Assembly (NCBI RefSeq): GCF_000235605.1
Contig: NC_016584.1
Coordinates: 5,333,151-5,397,150, forward strand
DNA length: 64,000 nt
Origin: Desulfosporosinus orientis DSM 765
GTDB taxonomy: Bacteria > Bacillota > Desulfitobacteriia > Desulfitobacteriales > Desulfitobacteriaceae
Direction: 5' to 3'
Shown here: piece after piece, positions 40,183 to 48,934 of the stretch
Layout: each line of letters starts with the position of its first letter
How positions within the stretch are numbered: position 1 is the stretch's first letter
The notes under the pieces: model-generated
Databases searched by the model: none
What the model saw: the letters and a program-made list of their open reading frames with translations, nothing else
What the model was told of the DNA's origin: nothing
Program-made: the position numbers and the translations under genes

Positions 40183-40218
40183 TTAGTAAAGAAAATTGTT
40201 AAATACATTTAACTAAAT

Positions 40219-40488
40219 TTGCAGGAATTACCCTTATTGTGTCGAAGCAAATACTACAAATCAAAAGAGGGGTGCCCAATAAGTACTCAATGTCCTGAGG
40301 TAAGAGTATACTTTATAACTAATCAAAATGAATTAAATAAATCCCCCTGGCTTTATAATGAAGCAGAAATTAATGCCATGCTGAAATCCAGTACGGTTCA
40401 AGTCCGAGACACTGTGTATTGTATAGATCATACCCTTTTTGACGCCAGTACACGGGCTTTAGTCGTTTACCTAGAAAAAGCAGAGTAA
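40219..40488 (+). CDS. Hypothetical protein (up to 89 aa)
   Basis: Frame VRVYFITNQNELNKSPWLYN then EAEINAMLKSSTVQVRDTVYCIDH and a C-terminal YLEKAE. It begins at TTG 40219 without a clear ribosome site, so the N-terminus is uncertain; the conserved-looking part starts near 40300. A strong terminator follows at 40573. Unknown family. Confidence 0.45.
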   Translation: MQELPLLCRSKYYKSKEGCPISTQCPEVRVYFITNQNELNKSPWLYNEAEINAMLKSSTVQVRDTVYCIDHTLFDASTRALVVYLEKAE

Positions 40489-40572
40489 GAAAACCTTGTC
40501 TAAAGTTAACCGACAACACCCAAAATACCTTGAATATTACCTTCCGTGGAGTCCCGAAGTTCAGGAAGTCAG

Positions 40573-40617
40573 CAAATAGAGCAAAAACTCAGTTTACATG
40601 AGTTTTTGCTCTATTTG
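40573..40617. terminator. Bidirectional terminator between two converging units
   Basis: A perfect 19-bp stem (CAAATAGAGCAAAAACTCA and complement) with a seven-base loop. It lies between the hypothetical gene and the end of the second polysaccharide operon. Confidence 0.85.
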
Positions 40618-40668
40618 TATCCATCGCTGTTCAGAGGAAGCCCTATCCGAAAGGCTGATTTCCGCTAA

Positions 40669-41715
40669 TCACTTGACCTGATAATAATCTACATACCAAT
40701 CCGCAAATCTCTGCAAACCCTCTTCTATACTCATGCCGGGTTTAAAATCAAAATCCCTGACCAAAGGTGAACTATCGCTGTAGGTAGCCTTAACATCACC
40801 AGGCTGCATGGGAAGAAACTCCTTCTCCGCGACAACCACTCTACCGACAGCTTTGCTCAAGGCCTTTTCCAAAGCAGCAATATAATCCATTAAATGCTCC
40901 GGCTGATTATTGCCGATATTGTACACGGCATATTGTATGCCATTTAAAATGCTGTCCTCATCCACTTTCTTAGCCGGCGGATTGCACAATATCCTAGCCA
41001 CAGATTCCACGATATCATCAATATACGTAAAGTCCCTATAGCAGTCGCCAAAATTAAAGACCTTGATGATCTCACCCTTAAATATCTTCTGGGTGAAGCC
41101 GAAATAGGCCATGTCCGGCCTACCCATGGGACCATAAACCGTAAAAAAGCGCAAACCTGTAGAAGGGATACCAAACAATTGACTATAGGTATGAGCCATT
41201 AATTCATTGGATTTCTTGGTAGCAGCGTACAGAGAGACCGGATTATCCACCTTATCCTCTGTGGAAAAGGGCACTTTTGTATTGGCGCCGTAAACAGAAC
41301 TGGAGGATGCATAGACTAGGTGTTCGACAGGGTTGTGACGGCAGGCCTCTAAGACGTTGAAGAAGCCTATCATATTGCTCTGAATGTATGAATCGGGATT
41401 TTCAATGGAATAACGAACCCCCGCCTGGGCTGCCAGGTTCACTACAATCTGGGGCTTAAACTCTGCAAAGACCTTCATCACAGTTTTTTTATCTGAAATA
41501 TCCCCCCGGATAAAGGTAAAGCCCTCCTGTCCTTCCAACTGTTTCAGCCGGCTCTCTTTTAAATTAACATCATAGTAATCGTTCATATTATCTATAGCGA
41601 TAACCCGGCACCCTAATTCCAAGAGCTTTTTGGATAAGAAATAGCCAATGAAACCTGCCCCACCAGTGACGAAATAGCACTTACTCGGATCTAATTCTTT
41701 ATATCCTTCAATCAT
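40669..41715 (-). CDS. NAD-dependent epimerase, UDP-glucuronate 4-epimerase-like
   Basis: A 348-aa extended SDR. NAD motif TGGAGFIGYFLSKKL, the active-site YAATKKSNE, and YGPMGRPDMAYFGFTQKI match the UDP-glucuronate 4-epimerase group, which makes UDP-galacturonate. AAAGGAG lies about 12 bases before the ATG. It follows the UDP-sugar dehydrogenase gene, whose product (UDP-glucuronate) would be its substrate; that gene is now truncated, so supply may be lost or come from elsewhere. Confidence 0.9.
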   Translation of the reverse strand: MIEGYKELDPSKCYFVTGGAGFIGYFLSKKLLELGCRVIAIDNMNDYYDVNLKESRLKQLEGQEGFTFIRGDISDKKTVMKVFAEFKPQIVVNLAAQAGVRYSIENPDSYIQSNMIGFFNVLEACRHNPVEHLVYASSSSVYGANTKVPFSTEDKVDNPVSLYAATKKSNELMAHTYSQLFGIPSTGLRFFTVYGPMGRPDMAYFGFTQKIFKGEIIKVFNFGDCYRDFTYIDDIVESVARILCNPPAKKVDEDSILNGIQYAVYNIGNNQPEHLMDYIAALEKALSKAVGRVVVAEKEFLPMQPGDVKATYSDSSPLVRDFDFKPGMSIEEGLQRFADWYVDYYQVK

Positions 41716-41753
41716 AATTAATAATTTCTCCTTTTGTCAGGAAATACTTATTA

Positions 41754-42640
41754 CTACTTCCTGCCGATGGAATAATACTCCACACCACTGTCCCTCATCT
41801 CGTTGACATCATAAATATTCCTGCCGTCATAGACAAGGGGTGTGCGCATGAATCTCTTATAGGTTTCAGGCATAACCCCTTTGATTTCTCCCCATTCGGT
41901 AAAAATAAAGCATACATTGGCATTGTCTAATGCTTCTTCGGCACTCCTTACATAGTGTATTCTTCCTTTGCCATGTTTTCCTTCCTGATCTGAACCTGAT
42001 TCGGGATATCTTTTTCTGAAGTTTTCGGCACCCACAGGATCATAAGCATAAATGTCTGCACCCTGAGATAATAGTAAGGGGATGTTATCCAAGGATGGGG
42101 CCTCTCGCAAATCATCCGTCCCAGGCTTAAAGGTTAAGCCCAGCACAGCCACTTTTAAACCATTAAACGTAATCAGTCTCTGGCAAGCCTTCTTATATAA
42201 GAGGACCTTTTGGTCCTTATTCACATCAATTGCGGCCTTAACAGTCCGCAGCTCATAGCCATGGAGAGTAGCTAGGTAATCCAGGGCTTTGGTATCTTTC
42301 GGGAAGCAGCTGCCTCCGTATCCTATACCTGCATTCAGGAATCTGCTGCCGATACGGCTATCATAGCCCATCCCTTTTGCCACGTCTTCAATATCCGCGC
42401 CCACCAGCTCGCAAAGATTAGCTATATCATTCATATAGGATATCTTTAAGGCCAGAAAATCATTGGCAGCGTATTTAATCATCTCTGCTGACCGTCTTGA
42501 AACAGATACAATGGGCAGGCCAAAGGGCTCGTAGATTGCCATCAGCGTATCCTCTGCTTCTAGACTGTTTGTGCCAATGATAATTCTTGCCGCTTCCAGA
42601 GTGTCTCTTACTGAAGAGGCTATCGTAACATAAAATATAA
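41754..42640 (-). pseudogene. UDP-glucose/GDP-mannose dehydrogenase, 5' truncated by an insertion
   Basis: The frame encodes the central and C-terminal domains of a UDP-sugar dehydrogenase, including the catalytic Cys in GYGGSCFPKDTKAL and GLTFKPGTDDLREAPS. The N-terminal Rossmann domain (about 150 residues with GxGYVG) is absent. Similarity starts abruptly at SSVRDTLEAARIIIGTN; the preceding open stretch to 42746 is read from insertion-element debris. Such proteins cannot bind NAD+, so the gene is very probably inactive. Confidence 0.85.
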
Positions 42641-43440
42641 ATGTAAAACTATTGAAGAAAAGCGAGGTACCTGGTACCGAACCGGAAGGGTGACCAGCGG
42701 GAAGATAATGTATTATAAATTTCGCAAATAGAAAATTATGTTCCAAAAAAGAAGGACATAGAAGCAGCCGCTTTGGAAAGATAAAGTTACCACACCAAAT
42801 CTACCAAGAAAGGGGCTGCGACTATGTCTGAGAAGAAAACAAAGGTCCCATGAACCTGTCCGGAACGGTGACCACCGTAATATTGTGGGTGCCAAGCGAA
42901 ATAAAGCTAAACCACCAGATCGTTATATTGAAAGAGGCAAAGTGTTAAACTACCTTTAGTCAAATACTAAAATCTCAACGCTAGATATTAATTTCCTCTT
43001 GGAGAAGTATCCTTTGCTGAAAGAAATCCCAGACTGCATTTCTGACTTCAGAGAAATCTATGTCCACAAAAGTATCACCCTCTTAGAAAGATTTATAGAC
43101 AAGTATGTTAAGAGTAAAATTAAGAACCTAAAATCATTTGCCAATGGGTTTCTAAGAGATTTTGAAGCAATAAAGAATTCAGTCATAAGCGAGTATAGTA
43201 ATGGTTTTATCGAGGGGAATAACAATCGACTGAAAATGATTAAACGCACCATGTATGGAAGCGCGAGTTTGAATCTGCTTAGGGCTGAAATAATTACTAG
43301 CTTTTTATTTTACCCGTTTATACTCAAATATGCGGAAGAACCTCATTTTAGCCCGGATTATTCAGCGAGCGCGTCAAGGTGTTCAAGGGCATGGCAAGAC
43401 ATGGCATTCTCGTTTCCGCCGTAGCAGCTGTTTGCGATTA
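42640..43440 (+). mobile_element. Insertion-sequence remnant
   Basis: The stretch separates the truncated dehydrogenase from the KdsC-like gene. It holds a transposase 3' fragment (42999-43424) and, at 42824, a short frame MSEKKTKVP that stops at once and could be another transposase start. Two similar motifs (GAACCGGAAGGGTGACCA at 42679 and CTGTCCGGAACGGTGACCA at 42857) suggest more than one element or a partial duplication. I cannot define terminal repeats. Confidence 0.6.
42999..43424 (+). pseudogene. Transposase C-terminal fragment (ISL3-like)
   Basis: About 110 residues of a DDE transposase: SEYSNGFIEGNNNRLKMIKR is the region with the third catalytic acidic residue and matches the ISL3-type pattern (xxSNGxxEGxNNxxKxIKR). 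The N-terminal two thirds are missing, and the last 30 or so residues run into unrelated sequence. Confidence 0.75.
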
Positions 43441-43518
43441 CGTCCTTGAATGAGCGGAGTTGGTTCATTGGCTTGGTGGTGGCTCCTTGGTTCTGTTTGG
43501 GATATTATCAAAATGTCA

Positions 43519-44025
43519 TTAAATAATATTATAGTGTTCGAGGACAGTGCACCAGAGATCAGCATGTCTCAAATAATGCTCCGTGATTTCTCTAACCGCA
43601 CCATCACCACCATTTTTTGATGATACAAAATTAGATATTTTACATATTTCTTCTACAGCATCAGACGGACAGCCACGCAACCCACACAGCCTCATGGCGG
43701 CATAATCATTGAGGTCGTCGCCAATATAGAGCACTTCACTAAGCATTATGTCTCTATTTGCACAGATTTCCTTCAATACCGTCACCTTATCCGAAACATT
43801 ATCAAAAACAATACACCCTAGTTCTGCGCCTCGACGACTAACAGCATCCGACTTGCGTCCAGTGAGGAGTATCACCGGCAAATCGATAACTTGCATAGCC
43901 TTTATTACCAGCCCATCCTTGATGTTGAAGGACTTAAGTTCTGCCTCGCCAGTACCGTATGTAATTTTTCCGTCAGTCAAAGTCCCGTCGACATCGAGAA
44001 CAATCATGCTGAGTTTAACCATCAT
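43519..44025 (-). CDS. KdsC-like HAD phosphatase
   Basis: A 168-aa HAD-superfamily C0-type phosphatase. Motif I IVLDVDGTLTDGKITY, motif II ILLTGRKS, the lysine in SDKVTVLKEI and motif IV YIGDDLNDYAAM match KdsC and the phosphatase of sialic-acid-type routes. It would remove the phosphate from a 9-carbon or 8-carbon keto-deoxy sugar phosphate. AGAGG precedes ATG 44025. Its partners are the aldolase and the cytidylyltransferase immediately upstream. Confidence 0.9.
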   Translation of the reverse strand: MMVKLSMIVLDVDGTLTDGKITYGTGEAELKSFNIKDGLVIKAMQVIDLPVILLTGRKSDAVSRRGAELGCIVFDNVSDKVTVLKEICANRDIMLSEVLYIGDDLNDYAAMRLCGLRGCPSDAVEEICKISNFVSSKNGGDGAVREITEHYLRHADLWCTVLEHYNII

Positions 44026-44058
44026 TTTACCTCTTGAAATTAATCAACCACCCGGTGA

Positions 44059-45639
44059 CTACTGATACAGCGATTTTGTAAGAAATCTAACTTTCACCTT
44101 TTCAGATACTCTGCCTATCAGATTCTTATAAAACTCATTTCTTTGCACTGCCTGCTCCTCGGTTACTGGGTGGCGTAATGTAGTGTTGAAGTAGTTTTCG
44201 TTGATATTAATTGAGAATCCATCAAAACCCGCAAGTATAATTTCTCTGGCACCAAGTTCTTCAAGAAGCCTTAAAGCGATAACACTTGAAGAGTCATATG
44301 TTTCATCGTCGACAATAATCCACTTTTGGTAGTCGATGACCTGAACCATATCCATACATATTTGTGTCAGGCGCGATGGAGCAATGATTGCCTTCCCGCG
44401 CTCTTGTGCTTCGGCAAATACCTCTGCGCGCGTGGTCAGAACATAATCTGTATCATATTCGAAGTTATTCAAACTGATAGAGACAACGTCTCTGTCCGTT
44501 ACAATCTCGCTTATTTTGTCAGCAGCGTCTTTTATACTCTTGCCGGGTGCCACCAGAAGAACCCTTTTTCCGGCAAATTGTTTTCTGAGTCTATCGACAA
44601 CATCTGTATCATCAAAAGTCTTGCTGGCATTGTATTTCAGATATAGGTTTTCCGCATACTGCCTATCAAATGAGTTCTTCTTGTCTTCTTCAATCATCCC
44701 TAGCAATTCTGCGACCTGATCAATGGGAAGCATATGCTTGTTATAAAAATGCCCAGCATAGCTTGGCGTACAGTGGTTGACAGAAGACAGATAGTATTCA
44801 GCAGCGTAACCCCAGTACATTTCTTTATGGAGGGTATTGATAACTTGGTCGATCAACTCCAAAAGCGGGGCTATTCTGTAGGTCTTGCCATAGTAAAGAT
44901 TCAAATGCTCTAGCAACAGTTCTGTATTAAGATTACCGGCGCCCTTGCCCATCCCCATTACAGATGCGTCAAGCATAAGGTTTCTGTTTGTGGGGAAGGA
45001 AAGTAATGACATTGCATTGGAATAGGATAGCTGCAGATTGTTGTGAGAGTGAAATCCGAGCGCAATTCCGGGATTCAAATTGTTGTCAACCAAATGCATT
45101 AATCGCGTAACATCTGTTCCGCGCATTTCACCAAAACTATCAACTATATAGAAACCAGAGGCATCGGGAAGGTACTCGTTAACGGACTTAATTAGCTCAA
45201 GCAATTCCATGTCAGAATAGCGCAAAGTAAGCATAGGCTGAACGTAAAATTGGTATCCTTTGTCAATTATTGTACGTCCGAGTGTTGTAACATCTTTCCA
45301 GTTCTTCTTATGGAATGCAAGCCTAATTCCGTCTATTCCACTTTCTTGCCTGTCCTGAAACTTATCGACATCGAATTTCCCGTAATCCATCATTGCTACA
45401 TATGTAATACCAGGTAGCTTATGCTTTAGAAAACTCGTGGAAATCACCTGCTCATTGGAGTATTGGGTGCGCCCCGACACCGATCCGTTTTTCTCATCAA
45501 TGTATCCCAGCTCGATAAAGTCTACGCCGGAACGCTCCAGCGCCTCTAGTATCTTATCCATGTAGTCTTGCCCGAAGTTAAATTCGTTTACACAACCACC
45601 ATCTCGGAGCGTAACATCTAACACCTTTATTGAATTCAT
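44059..45639 (-). CDS. HMGL-type aldolase fused to a DUF115/GT42-like domain
   Basis: A 526-aa two-domain protein. Residues 1-300 are an HMG-CoA-lyase/4-hydroxy-2-oxovalerate-aldolase-type TIM barrel (VLDVTLRDGGCVNEF with the metal Asp, GFHSHNNLQL with the metal His pair, and VMGMGKGAGNLNTE). Residues about 335-526 look like a Rossmann-type domain with VLLVAPGKSI and IILAGFDGFSI, the pattern of MptE/DUF115 and GT42 proteins. AAGGAGG fits ATG 45639; the frame opens at 45684 inside the previous gene. It may build a keto-deoxy sugar from pyruvate and an aldehyde (inference). Confidence 0.85.
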   Translation of the reverse strand: MNSIKVLDVTLRDGGCVNEFNFGQDYMDKILEALERSGVDFIELGYIDEKNGSVSGRTQYSNEQVISTSFLKHKLPGITYVAMMDYGKFDVDKFQDRQESGIDGIRLAFHKKNWKDVTTLGRTIIDKGYQFYVQPMLTLRYSDMELLELIKSVNEYLPDASGFYIVDSFGEMRGTDVTRLMHLVDNNLNPGIALGFHSHNNLQLSYSNAMSLLSFPTNRNLMLDASVMGMGKGAGNLNTELLLEHLNLYYGKTYRIAPLLELIDQVINTLHKEMYWGYAAEYYLSSVNHCTPSYAGHFYNKHMLPIDQVAELLGMIEEDKKNSFDRQYAENLYLKYNASKTFDDTDVVDRLRKQFAGKRVLLVAPGKSIKDAADKISEIVTDRDVVSISLNNFEYDTDYVLTTRAEVFAEAQERGKAIIAPSRLTQICMDMVQVIDYQKWIIVDDETYDSSSVIALRLLEELGAREIILAGFDGFSININENYFNTTLRHPVTEEQAVQRNEFYKNLIGRVSEKVKVRFLTKSLYQ

Positions 45640-45676
45640 GTTCGCATCGCCTCCTTGTAATTTGTCCACGGTTAAT

Positions 45677-46321
45677 TCAGACATCTAGATCTAGAAGAGC
45701 TTCAGCCAAGCGAAAGTCTTCAGGATTGTTGATATCGACAGCTTCTTTGAAAGTTACCTCTTTAACGAAAGGATTCAAACCTATGCGGCGGTGGCATTTC
45801 TCATAAGCTTCGCGTGTAAATACATAAACTCCGGATGTTTCACGGTATATAGGCTTAAGGTCTTGACTGCGCGGCACATTGGTTGGATCAAAATTAAGAG
45901 GCTCTCCGTCTTGCCAAAGATAGTCCTGTATTTTTACAGCGCAGAAGGCTGAATCGTACTTACCAGAAGCTACCGCCTCGATGCATTGCCTCATGGTTTC
46001 CGAGGTGATAAAGGGAGCAGTAGCATGAGCATACACATAGATATCGGAATCTACTTCTTTCATAAACGAATCAAATATCTGTGTAAAATTTGAAGTCGGC
46101 AAATCCAAGTACTCTGGGCGCTTAACGAATCTAGCATTGGCAGGCAAATAGCTGCATACGGTCTCGTCGCTACAATAGACGTTGACACTGTCTAACATTT
46201 CCAGTTGTAACAGACTATCCAATTCGTACTGTAAGAGCGGCTTGTCTCCTAGTAATTTTGTATTCTTGCCCGGGAAGCGTTCGTTAGTCAGCTTTATTGG
46301 CATAATTGCGGTAGTTATCAT
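45677..46321 (-). CDS. Acylneuraminate/Kdo-type cytidylyltransferase family protein
   Basis: A 214-aa NeuA/KdsB-like nucleotidyltransferase. The N-terminus IMPIKLTNERFPGKNTKLLGDKPLLQYELD contains the CTP-binding basic motif (normally ARxxSKR/GxxxKN), here in variant form LTNERFPGKN. YAHATAPFI and DINNPEDFRLAEALL are the expected substrate and metal regions. It would make a CMP-sugar from a free keto-deoxy sugar. AAGGAGG lies about ten bases before the ATG. With the aldolase and phosphatase downstream it forms a compact predicted CMP-ulosonic-acid pathway. Confidence 0.88.
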   Translation of the reverse strand: MITTAIMPIKLTNERFPGKNTKLLGDKPLLQYELDSLLQLEMLDSVNVYCSDETVCSYLPANARFVKRPEYLDLPTSNFTQIFDSFMKEVDSDIYVYAHATAPFITSETMRQCIEAVASGKYDSAFCAVKIQDYLWQDGEPLNFDPTNVPRSQDLKPIYRETSGVYVFTREAYEKCHRRIGLNPFVKEVTFKEAVDINNPEDFRLAEALLDLDV

Positions 46322-46337
46322 TATGATTGAACCTCCT

Positions 46338-47747
46338 TCAGAACTGTTTCGAAATCAATAATCTTCTCATGCGTCGATAGTATTTATTGAATAACTCTTT
46401 ATTTATTAGTATGAAAGCAAGTATTGCAACAATTATATTAATTGTATTTAAAATGTGATTTGCATTTACTAATGCCATGATAACAAAATAGACATAGTAC
46501 AAAACACACCATACAATTAAAGGTGTTATCTGAAATCGTACGATACGTCTTAATTTATACTGACGAATGAAATATGTAACAGCGTAAGAGATTAATGTAG
46601 CAAAAGCCGGAGCATATAAACCAATCACATTGATGAGGGCTATTGTCAACAGTACATTGACTATAGCTCCGACGATTGCTGATCGGCTGTTGTTTTCCGG
46701 TTGAAATAAACTGATTTGAATACCACCCATGAAGTTCGACAGCGTAAAGAAAACAATTGCTGTTAATAATATCGGGGAGTAGAATCTACCCGAGCTGTAC
46801 TTAATGTCAAACACGTAATCAAACAAAATAAAATTTACGCTCAGTAAGCACGCGCTAAAAGTTAGAGTGATCTTGGCTAACTTTTGAAAGATTGAATTGT
46901 AATATGAAGACCGGTTCTCATCCCTATACATCTCTGATGCAGATTGCTGCCAAGAGATTGAGAACATACTGATTACAGAAGAAACAATCGCAGGGATTTT
47001 ATTGGCTATTGCATAGACACCGTTTGTAGCCGCACCAAGTATTACACTAATTATTATTCTATCCGAAACATTCATCACCCACCAAGAGATGCTGTTAGCT
47101 ATCAATTTATAAGAATACGTAATTAACTTTTTTGCACCTAATAATGAAACCGTGTTCACGGAAACATATTTCGGGTATTTTGACCAGACGATTATGAGCA
47201 AACAACCCAGCGAATAGCCCAGCCCGTAGCCTATTACAATGCCGGACAAGGACATTTCAAGGACTTTTACAAATACCGTAACCGCTATTGCAATAAAGAT
47301 TACGGAAATTGCACTTGTATATGAATATATATCGAGCCTTTTAATGCCCCTCAAGAAGGATTGTAGGTATTTATTCCATAGCTCAGAGGATAGTAATAAC
47401 CAAAAAGGCCATGCCATTTGCCAGCCTAATGACAAATACAATATACTCGTGACAATAGTTAACAGAGCAAAGCCGACTACAGTTATAATTAAGCCGTCTG
47501 AGACACACTGTTGCATTTTTCCATTACCGTTATCCTCTACCATATAGCGAAAAAGCCCTTCGCCAGATGACAAACTTATAATTGGTACTAATAGAGACGC
47601 ATATGAAATATACAAATCAAAAGTTCCGTAATCTTCTGTTGTTAACCAACGGCTGAAGAAAGGAACCATAATAAACATGAGTCCTTTAGATAAAATAGTC
47701 CCAATCATTAACAGTATTGTATTGTCGCTTAAACTAGTTCGTCTCAT
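46338..47747 (-). CDS. Wzx-type polysaccharide flippase (MOP superfamily)
   Basis: A 469-aa protein with about 12-14 membrane helices. The N-terminus MRRTSLSDNTILLMIGTILSK then FFSRWLTTEDYGTFDLYISY is the classic start of O-antigen/teichoic-acid flippases. It would move the lipid-linked repeat unit across the membrane. Its ATG overlaps the end of the pyruvyltransferase gene by four bases. A+T content is higher than in the flanking kinase genes, as is common for the variable centre of such loci. Confidence 0.92.
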   Translation of the reverse strand: MRRTSLSDNTILLMIGTILSKGLMFIMVPFFSRWLTTEDYGTFDLYISYASLLVPIISLSSGEGLFRYMVEDNGNGKMQQCVSDGLIITVVGFALLTIVTSILYLSLGWQMAWPFWLLLSSELWNKYLQSFLRGIKRLDIYSYTSAISVIFIAIAVTVFVKVLEMSLSGIVIGYGLGYSLGCLLIIVWSKYPKYVSVNTVSLLGAKKLITYSYKLIANSISWWVMNVSDRIIISVILGAATNGVYAIANKIPAIVSSVISMFSISWQQSASEMYRDENRSSYYNSIFQKLAKITLTFSACLLSVNFILFDYVFDIKYSSGRFYSPILLTAIVFFTLSNFMGGIQISLFQPENNSRSAIVGAIVNVLLTIALINVIGLYAPAFATLISYAVTYFIRQYKLRRIVRFQITPLIVWCVLYYVYFVIMALVNANHILNTINIIVAILAFILINKELFNKYYRRMRRLLISKQF

Positions 47748-48934
47748 TGACAGCCCTCATAAGTTTTATGATCGCAATCCTGATTTAGCATATTCGATAA
47801 GTATTCCAGGCTTTCAAGTCTGCGTGTCTGCAAACGCCCCTGTATCTCGGCATAATTGATTCTCTCTTGAAACAGCTCGAAAAACTCAGCTTCACTTCTT
47901 GCTACTCTATTGTTCATCCCAATATATTCAAATAGGCTAATGAGTCTATTATTGTCTTCAATTTTTGATTTAGAGAAAAAACGATAGAATGATATAAATT
48001 GCTTATTAAAAATAATTGCAAAAATACTTCCGTGATAAGCATCAGTTAAAACATATTCAGCTTTCTCATAGCAATTAACGAATTGCGCCGGACTACAACT
48101 GTACAGATTCACATCACCAAAACGCGAATCTGCGCTGTTATAGTTATACATGTGCGGCAGAGTGACTATTGGTAAATGCAGTTGTCTCGACAACGCTTTA
48201 GCGTATTTTCGATGCTCCTTGCTTTTGCCTAAAAAGTAACAAAATATATACTTTTCAGGTAATGACTCTATAGGCTCTGTAACATCCAGCCACTCTTCTC
48301 TCGTGAGAAGCAAAGTTGGATCAGCATTTTGAACTACAGGCTTGTCCAGATACTGCGAAAGGAGTTTGCGGCCAAACGACTCACGAACAGATATAGCGTT
48401 AAGTCTACTAATTGGCAGTATCATGTTTTCAATTTCTATCTCACTGAGAGACTCTGCACTTAGCCCTGCGGCATATGAGAATTTAATTTTGTTTTGTGGG
48501 ACGAAGTCTAATGCCATCGCCGGATCAAACATTGTGCGCTTCCATATGTTATCGCTACCACAAACAAAAGTATCGAAATCGTTTACTATATCAAATAACT
48601 GAGACGCTCCAACATACTTTCTTTCAGTTTTGGGAATACTCCTAGTTTCAAAATTACTGAACGACATATCCCTTTGGCGAAGCTTATTTATTATTAGCAC
48701 ATTCATCAATAATCTGTGCGGTAGAGTTAATGCTAAACTAGGTTGATTTAACACTGACTCCAGCTTTGACTTAAATGATTGATGAGGAATTGATCCTTTG
48801 CTAAATTTTCTCTCGTATTTTACAGTCTTACAATTAAAGCCAAATTTGCGGATAACCCAGTTTAAAGCGTAAGCTTGCAAGCTTGCTCCATAATTTCCAT
48901 TTCCGCACAATGTCAGTACCGCAACATTTTTCAT
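47744..48934 (-). CDS. Polysaccharide pyruvyl transferase family protein
   Basis: A 396-aa protein of the CsaB/WcaK family. N-terminal VLTLCGNGNYGASLQAYAL, the central VCGSDNIWKRTMFDP and SYAAGLSAESL, and C-terminal VLTDAYHGSIFAIIFNKQFI (the family's D-x-x-H-G motif) are all present. These enzymes add pyruvate ketals from phosphoenolpyruvate to sugars of surface polysaccharides. It overlaps its neighbours on both sides by four bases, so it is translationally coupled to polymerase and flippase. Confidence 0.9.
   Translation of the reverse strand: MKNVAVLTLCGNGNYGASLQAYALNWVIRKFGFNCKTVKYERKFSKGSIPHQSFKSKLESVLNQPSLALTLPHRLLMNVLIINKLRQRDMSFSNFETRSIPKTERKYVGASQLFDIVNDFDTFVCGSDNIWKRTMFDPAMALDFVPQNKIKFSYAAGLSAESLSEIEIENMILPISRLNAISVRESFGRKLLSQYLDKPVVQNADPTLLLTREEWLDVTEPIESLPEKYIFCYFLGKSKEHRKYAKALSRQLHLPIVTLPHMYNYNSADSRFGDVNLYSCSPAQFVNCYEKAEYVLTDAYHGSIFAIIFNKQFISFYRFFSKSKIEDNNRLISLFEYIGMNNRVARSEAEFFELFQERINYAEIQGRLQTRRLESLEYLSNMLNQDCDHKTYEGCQ

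Noticed and set aside
42679-42876. Treating the two GGTGACCA-containing motifs as terminal inverted repeats of the insertion element
   Set aside because: They are in the same orientation, differ at several positions and do not bracket the transposase fragment.
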